NCBI GenBank assembly: GCA_958298945.1
Contig: OY282605.1
Span: 118,354,267-118,418,266 of the forward strand
Direction of reading: 5' to 3'
Origin: Atherix ibis
Lineage: Eukaryota; Arthropoda; Insecta; Diptera; Athericidae
Length of the DNA stretch: 64,000 nucleotides
Shown here in pieces: positions 56,851 to 64,000 of the stretch (positions within the stretch are counted from its first letter, which is position 1; the number at the start of each line of letters is the position of its first letter). A program made the position numbers and the translations under genes. The notes under the pieces are model-generated. The model had not been told where the DNA came from. It searched no databases and saw only the letters and a list, made by a program, of their open reading frames with translations.

Positions 56851-56955
56851 TTTTTCCCTAATGGCAAAGCCCCAACAATATAAGGAAGTAATAAATAAAT
56901 CGAAATCGAAATTCTTAATTGTTTTTAATTTATTTTTACTTCCCGAACCATCAAT

Positions 56956-58564
56956 AAGGATAACCCCATTATTTTGGTAAATGTATCTTCAAAAATGTTA
57001 TAAATTCGAAGATTTTGATTCTGTTTTTTATTCTCAAGTAAAATGAATGTTTTGTACATAGCACTGTATTTTTAATAGATCAATAATGTTTAATACTTTT
57101 TTTACCAAATGAATAATAGAAGAAATGTAAAGTATTGTAAAATCCACAGTCAATCTTTACTTGATTCGTCATGACAAAGAAAACCATTATTTTCGTTATT
57201 TTTTTTTTAAGATTTCTTAACGAAACTAAAGACCATCATCCATTTCTATCGATTCTGCTTTTTTGGCAAAAGTTACAGTATTTTAGATGCTTCAGACATG
57301 CATTATTTCGATACGTTCTCAAAATTGGCACAGTTCCCAATGATATTTCAACAGGTGAATTGGTGCAGAACATAGTACTCATAAAATGATTTCGAAGAAA
57401 ATATAACAGAATCTCGACTACTGCAAAATGAAAGAATTGTTTTTGTTTTTGGTTTTTTTTTTGGCAAAAATATTAAATAAACATTATGACAAATACGAAT
57501 ATGTGAACATTTTATTGATTGATTTGTATTTAGAATGGGTTAAGATATTCGTCTAATATTAGTTTTTTTTGTGGGTGACCGAAATGCACTTAATTGGTAT
57601 CGCCCACAGTTCTCAGACAAAAATCGAATAACTTTTCGTATTTCGGTTTAGTCAACAAAAATATTGTACTTAGTATACAGTCATTGTTATTTTGTCAGAG
57701 TACCATTGAAAGGTTTCATAGAAATTTCTGTTATTTAAGTAAATATTGGACGAACTGGTGAATTGGCTCTTTCTTTCTTGGTGGTCAAATAAGATTATTT
57801 GTAAAATTTTACAACAACAACTCAAAATAAATACGACATAACGACTGGCTTTTAGACAAACGACCAACAAGAGAATGTCAAGCCAAACAATGGTCTAGTC
57901 TATTTTCTGTCCATGTTGATGTTCATGTCATTCAGTTAGATATGTTCGCACATAATTATTGATGATATACCATATATTATATGCTTCGAAGTCGTACATT
58001 GTTCAAAATAGCAACACAAAATCTAAGATGACAATATATACAATGGAATCTGAAATACTAATCCACTCGATGGCAATCACTTCGAAATGAAAACAAAATT
58101 CCATTACACTGTTAAAAAAATATTGTATTTCTTATTGCTTACTTAAAACGAAATTCAGATACTTTTTGTGCAATAAATAAATGAATTATTTTTCATTAAT
58201 TATGATAGTAAATCGATCATTTTATCTTTAGTGTAGAAAATTTATTACTTGAATGTGATTTATTTCAAGTAATAATTTTCTACACTAAAGATAAAATGTA
58301 TGAAAAATAAAATTCTGCTCAGTGAAGTTTCCTAACCAAAATAACAAATATGAAGTACATTTTGTTAATATTGTCTGCAATATTTGACTTCAGCATCGAA
58401 CCCTTTTTTTTGCGAATATTTCCTTGTAGTTCATATCAGTTGTGCCATCTGCCATCTAATAGTGTAAACTAGGATATTTCATATATTGTGTAGTATTGCC
58501 TTGCACTTACATATGAGCTGATAGTTGCCTCTTTTTTTTTATAACGCCACCACAGTTATATGTT
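56956..58564. other. Intervening AT-rich sequence
   Basis: No coding family is recognised. The only structure is the hairpin at 58218-58298. ORFs at 57171-57389 and 57670-57870 have no motif I know. Confidence 0.5.
58218..58298. repeat. Near-perfect hairpin, ~36-nt arms, 10-nt loop
   Basis: Arms 58218-58253 and 58264-58298 pair along their whole length with one single-base indel (core CATTTTATCTTTAGTGTAGA). No transposon is recognised around it. Confidence 0.92.
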
Positions 58565-59391
58565 ACTAACTACCCGTTGCCCGGCGTTGCTCGGCCTTAT
58601 TCAATTAAAATTAAAACATGTTTTTTTGGTTTATGCCATTAGTAGATATAAAATAATTGAACAATTTTACCTCTCTTGAGTTTTTTTGCTAACCGATTGC
58701 CGTTCTTGAAATGATAACTAACCTCAAAATTACTTTGGTGTTCCTGAACAGTGTGCACTAAAAATCGAAATGCAAAATATGATGCATTATTGTTGAAAAA
58801 TTGGAATACAAACAGTTCTACTAGTACTTACAATTCTGTTTTTTAGCTGTATTCGATTTGACCAATTTTGCTACAGTAGTTCGCAGTAGATTCTCAATAA
58901 AATGGACAATTTACTGACAACAGTAAAATATAACCTCAAAATAGTCAATAACAATACTGAGTTTATTCACACATAAACAATAAAACCTGATTTTACGCAA
59001 ACATAAACAATAAAAACAAAAATTTGACGCTTTAACATAACCAACGAACCCGCTAAGCCATCCATTTCCAGTTCGGGAACTAAAATTTCCCCACCCTAAA
59101 TAGTATGCGCAACTACTGCGACAATCTACTCGTTTGTTCGAGGTACAGTAGATGATGACAGCTACAACTACTGCACTGTAGGAAAGTTTCCCCAATCGAA
59201 TACAGCTAATGTGTTTGAAAATTGGCATATACAGCTACCACCACCTACCGGAGGGGTGTTGGAACTATATAGAAACCATTCTCAAGACTCAATGAACAAA
59301 TTGGTATAATGGTTCAGTATGATTTTATGCATAGTTTTCGAGTCTATAAGCCTCACACAAAAACGGACATTCATTTTTATATATAAAGATT
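58565..59391. repeat. Interspersed repeat F, copy 2, containing a MITE-like hairpin
   Basis: Begins CTAACTACCCGTTGCCCGGC and ends TTTTTATATATAAAGATTAT. It aligns end to end with 41515-42305 in the same orientation, with an extra ~37 bp (GTGCACTAAAAATCGAAATG region, about 58747-58783). The inner inverted-repeat unit is 58845-59207. A minus ORF (58911-59228) is open but shares the lack of a clear start seen in copy 1. Confidence 0.87.
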
Positions 59392-59394
59392 ATT

Positions 59395-60420
59395 TAACGT
59401 GACCTGGTTGTCTGCACCTCAAGACCACAAGTCGCCTACGACTATAGGGATCGAGGTACGCTCAATCAACGCACTACTATTACTGGCAGTTAACAGATAG
59501 AATCAGTTACAAGCAAACTCCTCCACCTGCTGGTGGCGAGGACTATCTAAACCTCTTCAGTCATTAGCAGTGACAGTGCCCGAGATAAATGCAAAATCGT
59601 TATTGCCAGTTACCTCCTATCTGCGATCCGAAGACCGTACCCGCGACATGGTTATTAATCACAACCACCGCATAGCTGCCAAATGGCGCCTCACCTTAAT
59701 CGGGCATAGTGTATTCCACTATGGGTCCCCCGATTCCCGTGGTACCAATTTTTGTTTTAAGAGCACTTCGGTTTGTACTCCGCTCATTGAGCTACGGTAA
59801 GGAATCTTGTAAATTCCTCGGCACCGCTAGGCCAGCTCAGGTACGCGGGTTCGCCAAGACCCGAAAGTACAGCCGGAATCAACCTTGGTCCCCATACAGG
59901 CCACACTCCACGAGAAGGTGCTTGGCACTCTGCTTTTCCGCCTCACAAGGGCATCTAGCCTCAGCAGCCAGACCACGCCTGTACAGGAACCCATTCATGC
60001 TGCCATGCCCCGTGAGCAAGTGCCCACGGTGCAGACCAAATTCAAATCCACACACATTCGGAATGAACATATGCGTCCATCTGCCATTCACACTCTCTTC
60101 CCATCGTCGTTGCCATATTTTATACATTCTGTTCAGGACCAGTACACGCCGCTGGCGCGAACCAAGATCTCGAACCTCTTCATTCGTAACCAGACAACCT
60201 GCAAGCGGGATGCCCCGCCGCAGACGGTAGTGGATACTTCCACGCAGCACTTCCAGGTACCATGGAATTTCTCCCATGAGAATCTGCATCGCCTCGGTTG
60301 ACACCGTCCTACACACATTCAAACATGCATACAGTACCATACGCTGCATTGAGTTTATGCCCACCCTCATATGCTGCATTGAGTTTATGCCCACCCCAGT
60401 CATTTTGTTGAACTTCTATA
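59395..60420 (-). mobile_element. R1/LOA-like non-LTR retrotransposon, 3' end
   Basis: The minus frame 60403-59879 is open for 174 codons: MVLYACLNVCRTVSTEAMQI, LMGEIPWYLEVLRGSIHYRL, WQRRWEESVNGRWTHMFIPN, GHLLTGHGSMNGFLYRRGLA, then CPCEAEKQSAKHLLVECGLY. This is the C-terminal region after the RT in R1/LOA-type elements (TVSTEA, WQxRWxxSxxGRWTHxxIP, LTGHG...YL, CxC..E.A.H.L..C). The remaining ~480 bp to the left is probably 3' coding end and UTR. GC content is visibly much higher than the flanks. A 31-bp direct repeat (GGTGGGCATAAACTCAATGC on the coding strand) lies at its 5' boundary, about 60340-60400. RT itself is absent (5' truncated). Confidence 0.82.
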
Positions 60421-60468
60421 ACGTAAACGTCAAAAAGATCTTAGATACTAACAAGTAATTCATTTCGT

Positions 60469-60930
60469 GGTTCCGAAAGTACAGCCATCTCATTTGACAC
60501 CTGTTAAACATATATGTCATTCAAAGTGGTATTTATTTATTTTCAAGATTGCCATTTTACATTATTGATCGCAAAATGCGATGAAATTGTAAAAAGAATT
60601 TACAAATTTTGATGTTTTAATAACCAAAACTACCGCATGTGGGCTCTGAAAATCCACAAACAACTGTGGTGAAGTCTTTGTATCTGTGAAAAATGACTGT
60701 CTGGTATGAATTTGAGTCTAAATTTTTTTGGACATGGAATAGGAGAAAACGTTACCTTATGACCGTATAATAAAAGCCTTTTTTGGCCTGAACTTGTTTT
60801 TAATCATAGCCATATGTGGTTTCAAGAAAACGGTGTCAAAAACCATATGACAGGATCAATTTTGGTGTTTATTCCGCGAGAAGTTTCCAAAACGTATAAT
60901 TAAAATTCGAATGTATTTCAGCATCTAGTG
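60469..60930 (+). pseudogene. Rosa-like Tc1/mariner remnant D6
   Basis: The leader TTCCGAAAGTACAGCCATCT is followed by CATTTGACACCTGTTAAAC and TTGCCATTTTACATTATTGA. The coding trace reads PKLPHVGSENPQTTVVKSLY, then MWFQENGVKNHMTGSI, the decayed MWFQQDGATCHTA second catalytic block with Asp changed to Asn. It ends where opposite-strand remnants begin. Confidence 0.7.
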
Positions 60931-60939
60931 ACGCCAAAA

Positions 60940-61420
60940 AAAATGGTGAAATCTGACAGTTGACAAAAATGACTTATAAATGTGGTCCCAAATATACGGA
61001 AGAAGGAAATGACTCATGTAGCAATTGAATTGTTTCTCGGGCTTTGTGGCACGTGGCACCATCTTGTTGAAAGCACATGTCTTCCTCATCCATATCTTAT
61101 AATTTAGGCACAAAATATAGTATACAGTATAGATTTATGTATGGAATAGTAGCATTCTTTTGTTGAAATTTTCCGTGACAGTTTTCTGCATAAATGTGGC
61201 TGAATTTCATTGATAAAGCGATCAATTTCCCTCTTAAAAGCGTGGGTGATCGTGGGTTTAGTGGAATAAACCTTGGACTTCAATAAACTCCAAATAAAAA
61301 TGACAATTAAATTGTTTTTAGGGCTGTATGGCACGTGGTACCGCCTTGTTGAAACCACATTTATATCTTGCCATTTTCGTAAATTGTCTGTTATTCATTA
61401 CAAAAAATTACATAACAATC
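60940..61420 (-). pseudogene. Rosa-like Tc1/mariner remnant D7, two partial copies in tandem
   Basis: On the minus strand from the right: MWFQQGGTTCHTALKTI (second catalytic block, Asp changed to Gly), WSLLKSKVYSTKPTITHAFK, REIDRFINEIQPHLCRKLSR (C-terminus), then again MCFQQDGATCHKARETIQLL (Asp kept) and HESFPSSVYL. The second block after the C-terminus shows two copies head to tail. Together with D6 and D2 these give the family layout. The inferred spacing between QDGAT and LTPLD is about 41 residues, hence the rosa-like (DD41D) label, which is an inference from several broken copies. Confidence 0.75.
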
Positions 61421-62639
61421 CATATTGTTGACAGGGATTCACCCAAATACCTCCCCCCTTCCCCTTCTATCCGTAAAATATTTTTTTTTTTTTAAATAAT
61501 CCTTCAGTTCGTTTTATTTTTAACTGGTACATAAATTGATTTTTTTTCCATGTTTTTCTCATTGAATGTACACGAATTGAATATGATATGAAAAATTTCT
61601 TCTTCTTTTTCACAGCAAGTCATTCATTTTTATAATATTTTTATGTCAGAAGAATGTTTTTTTTTTTATTTAGCATTTGAAATTAAGCTCATTAACACAT
61701 TTTAATATTCTTGTATATGCACTAAAAGTTCATGTACGGTGTGCATAGACTTCTGATGGAATTGGAATGGAAATTGTATAAATTCTAAAAACTTCCTCAT
61801 TGCCTTTTGGCGATATGTACTTTTATTATATTTTTTTTTCTTTTTTACTTTCTATTCGAAATTTCTGTCACTGCTTTTGATATAGTCAACCCTGTTTTTT
61901 TTTGGTCATGTGCGAATGATGTTTCTATGAGTAGAAACTAGAAACTACTTGTGATGTTCTATTTTTTTGACAGCAACTTTATAAAGTATGACGCAACTGA
62001 ACAGTCAGAAACAGAAACAGAAATAAACGTAGCCTTTTATATATGAAAGCAAAATATTTGAATAAAAGTATTTCTACCTAACAAGCAGCCAGCATCTTAG
62101 CCATTATCGCAACATGGAACAATGTGCACTTAATTTGCAATTCTCCCCATTTTGGCTTTTGATGCATTGCCGTAGTTTAAAAGCTATTCTTGGATACTTT
62201 CCATACACTTGCGTAATCATAGAAATATGATATGACGCCTTCGCTTTGGACTAATTTTCATTCTACTTTTATTTTTAATTAAAAACTTTTTTCAAAAAAA
62301 AATAAGAAAAACATCTATTAAAGTATATTTTTAAGTAAATATTCCTGAATGTGGTTGTAGTAAAAATGGCAGTCAAAAAATTTAATTTACTTTATGTTAG
62401 ACAGCAAATATCATAAAATTATTTTGTTACTGGGTTTTTTAATAAAATCCATTTTTTCGTCAACTTTTTTCTTTGGCAAATCATTTATAATCAATTTTTT
62501 TTTTATATGTAATTAAGTTTATTTATTAAAAATTCACTAAATTTTCAATTAATAGTTTTCTTTTATTTATGAAAAATTCTTTATGATTTCATTCGCATTT
62601 GTTTTATGTTAACCGAAAATGTTAAACTGTATAAAAGTA
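61421..62639. other. Intervening AT-rich sequence
   Basis: Long T-runs occur (61480, 61660 and 61830 areas). No gene, RNA or array is recognised. Confidence 0.5.
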
Positions 62640-63795
62640 ATTTATCTTTAACCGATTAATAAATGTGGCATTTGTTTATGTTTAAGCTTTGCCATTTTAC
62701 ATAATAGATTGTTTAACTACCAAACTATGTGATGTAATCATATGTAGTCACATTTTCAATAAAATTATGCACATTTCTTGCTCGGTGGATACGCTGATAA
62801 GTCAAATTGCCTTATATGAGACTCAAAAAACCCACGAGTGTTTGTAAAGGATGTCCCAAAATACACGTAAAAAAGTAATTTTGATATAAAACACAGGTTT
62901 TTATAAATTCATATAGTATACAATATAGGTTTATATACGGAATAGCATATCGTATAAATGGCCTCCACGGGTTTGTTGGGACTTACACATTCTTTTGTAA
63001 AAAATTTTCATGACTATTATTTGCATAAATGTAGCTTAATTTCGTTAATACAGCGCTCAATTTCCTCCTTCAAGGCATGGGCGATCGTGGTATTATTGGC
63101 ATAAGCCTTGGACTTCAAAAAAAAAAAACTAAAGAAAAAAGACTCATATAGTAATTAAATTGTTTCTGAGGCTGTAGGGCACCGTCTTGTTAAAACCACA
63201 TCTCGTCCAGATCCATATCTTACAATTTGATCACAAAAAAACTGGATTTTCGCTATAGCGAGCACCATTAACTGTTAGTGACTGACCGACCAGTTGCATT
63301 TTCGAAGAAGAATGTTTGATAAGGCCTTCAGCACAAAATCCGCTGAAGGCTTTATCAAACATTCTTCTTCACACGTTTTGGATGCAGTTATTTGTCAACA
63401 ATCACTCGTGGATTTTCTGAACCCCAAATGCGACTATTTTGTCATCAAAATGAAAATGAACCTCCATCGCTGAATATGATTTTGTACAAAAAATCAGCAT
63501 CCGCTTGTTGTTGGTCCACAACCCATTCAACGAACTCTATTCGCTGTTTGCGATCAGTAGGCTTCAGTTCTTGAGTCCATTGAACTTTGTAAGCATGAAG
63601 GTGTAAATCTTTCGTATAGAGAGCTTCTGGAAATGTCCAATTAATTCATCTTCCGTTCAGTTTGGTACATCCTATATTTCTTTTAAAAAGGAAGAAGGGC
63701 AGACAATTACTGTCAATTCTGAGCGCTATGTCCGTTTGATATCCATCTCTAAGATCGTGCGATTTGACGCCTTTGAACTTTTCCTTGTGAAGCTT
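62640..63795. mobile_element. Mosaic of rosa-like Tc1/mariner fragments on both strands, D8
   Basis: Plus 62690-62870: leader TTTGCCATTTTACATAATAG and AHFLLGGYADKSNCL...KNPRV. Minus 63230-62930: MDLDEMWF, stop, QDGA..., then KSKAYANNTTIAHALKEEIE and RCINEIKLHLCK. Minus 63620-63380: KDLHLHAYKVQWTQELKPTD, IEFVEWVVDQQQADADFLYK and IIFSDGGSF (first catalytic block SDEAHF decayed), RIWGSENPRVIVDK. Plus 63670-63790: SFKKEEGQTITVNSERY then KIVRFDAFELFLV (CDLTPLDYFLW). Four pieces of one transposase in alternating orientation show repeated rearrangement. Confidence 0.75.
63304..63370. repeat. Near-perfect hairpin inside the D8 mosaic, 29-nt arms, 9-nt loop
   Basis: Arm 63304-63332 pairs with 63342-63370 with a single mismatch (core GAAGAAGAATGTTTGATAAG). 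It lies at the junction between two minus-strand D fragments. Confidence 0.94.
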
Positions 63796-63799
63796 ATTT

Positions 63800-64000
63800 A
63801 ATGCTTTCTGCAGTTTTTTTAATAGACTCTCTCAATAGATGAATCTACCGCCATTGTTGCGGTTTCATCTGCAAATGTAGCCATCAATATTTCATCATTT
63901 TGTGGGATGTCTCTTCTATAAAATATGTGTAAGTACAGAAGCGGGTCTAGTATACTCCCTTGGGGTATTTCTGCTTTTATGTTTTCTAGGTCAGAGTACG
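63800..64000 (-). pseudogene. Jockey-type reverse transcriptase fragment J6, cut by window edge
   Basis: The minus strand reads AEIPQGSILDPLLYLHIFYR then DIPQNDEILMATFADETATM. These are the RT motif B/B' region (GxPQGSxLGPLLY) followed by the catalytic block, where FADD is now FADE. After AVDSS, a further ESIKK-AESIK trace follows. It continues beyond the window to the right. It is directly fused to D8 fragments. Confidence 0.8.

Larger units (their letters stand above)
55270..56955 (+). mobile_element. Rosa-like Tc1/mariner remnant D5, split by mariner C2
   Basis: The left part (55270-55500) reads CALTLLDFSL (CDLTPLDFFLW), GFVKDRKKFLNFRAF and KSNGRITA-type C-terminal traces. The right part (56791-56955) carries the 3' region (CCTAATGGCAAAGCCCCAAC, as in D3b's ATAATGGCAAGTCCCAGCAA) and the tip TTTTTACTTCCCG. 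The gap is exactly occupied by mariner C2, so C2 is a later insertion. Confidence 0.75.

Noticed and set aside
59709..60230. Plus ORF of 173 codons, and 59885-60301 plus
   Set aside because: Both are antisense to the R1/LOA-like frame; the length comes from locally high GC, not from coding.

Overview
This window is AT-rich animal DNA, most likely from an insect and probably a fly. It contains no rRNA or CRISPR array and no operon-like packing. The non-coding stretches are long, with homopolymer runs and microsatellites, and nearly every recognisable coding trace is a decayed transposable element. The insect assignment is inference: it rests on the many mariner (DD34D) lineages, Jockey-type non-LTR retrotransposons and a rosa-like (apparently DD41D) Tc1/mariner family found together. 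I recognise no host gene. The window reads as intergenic or intronic sequence.

Layout. 0-10 kb: the edge of a mariner (family A), a Jockey fragment split by a deleted Mos1-like mariner, a Himar1-like mariner between ~100 bp inverted arms, and a rosa-like remnant. 10-20 kb: a mariner A with an inverted duplicate of its own 5' end, a Helitron/Pif1 helicase remnant, two lineata/cecropia-like mariners, a Jockey copy with an inversion of the twin-priming type, and a rosa-like element with a nearly intact mariner in its 5' leader. 20-30 kb: a possible small promoter and ORF, a Tc1-like remnant abutting a Mos1-like mariner, a possible membrane-protein ORF pair, and a mariner B inserted inside the catalytic codons of a mariner A. 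30-40 kb: a tRNA-like (SINE or pseudogene) trace, a ~2.2 kb T-rich higher-order tandem repeat, the best-preserved transposase (mariner B, 327 codons) and rosa-like remnants. 40-50 kb: repeat F, a piggyBac N-terminal trace, a rosa-like remnant, mariner A next to a Jockey tail, and mariner C next to a rosa-like remnant. 50-60 kb: a Jockey copy holding two different mariners, a piggyBac C-terminal zinc-finger remnant, a rosa-like element holding a mariner C, and the second repeat F. 59-64 kb: a GC-richer R1/LOA-like retrotransposon tail, a mosaic of rosa-like fragments on both strands, and a Jockey RT fragment at the window edge.

The main biology here is layering. Insertions inside insertions give a relative clock: rosa-like and Jockey elements, and mariner A, were already present when mariners B, C, V and W arrived. 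The three B copies are near-identical, as are the two C copies, so those bursts look youngest. A second theme is a set of eight near-perfect hairpins (arms 20-39 nt, loops 3-10 nt), five of them within or at the ends of mariners. Every transposase frame has at least one lesion, but two copies (B2 at 36.9 kb and V1 at 18.5 kb) keep all three catalytic aspartates with exact DD34D spacing.

All calls come from reading translations by eye. Subfamily names are inferred from remembered family features, not from searches.
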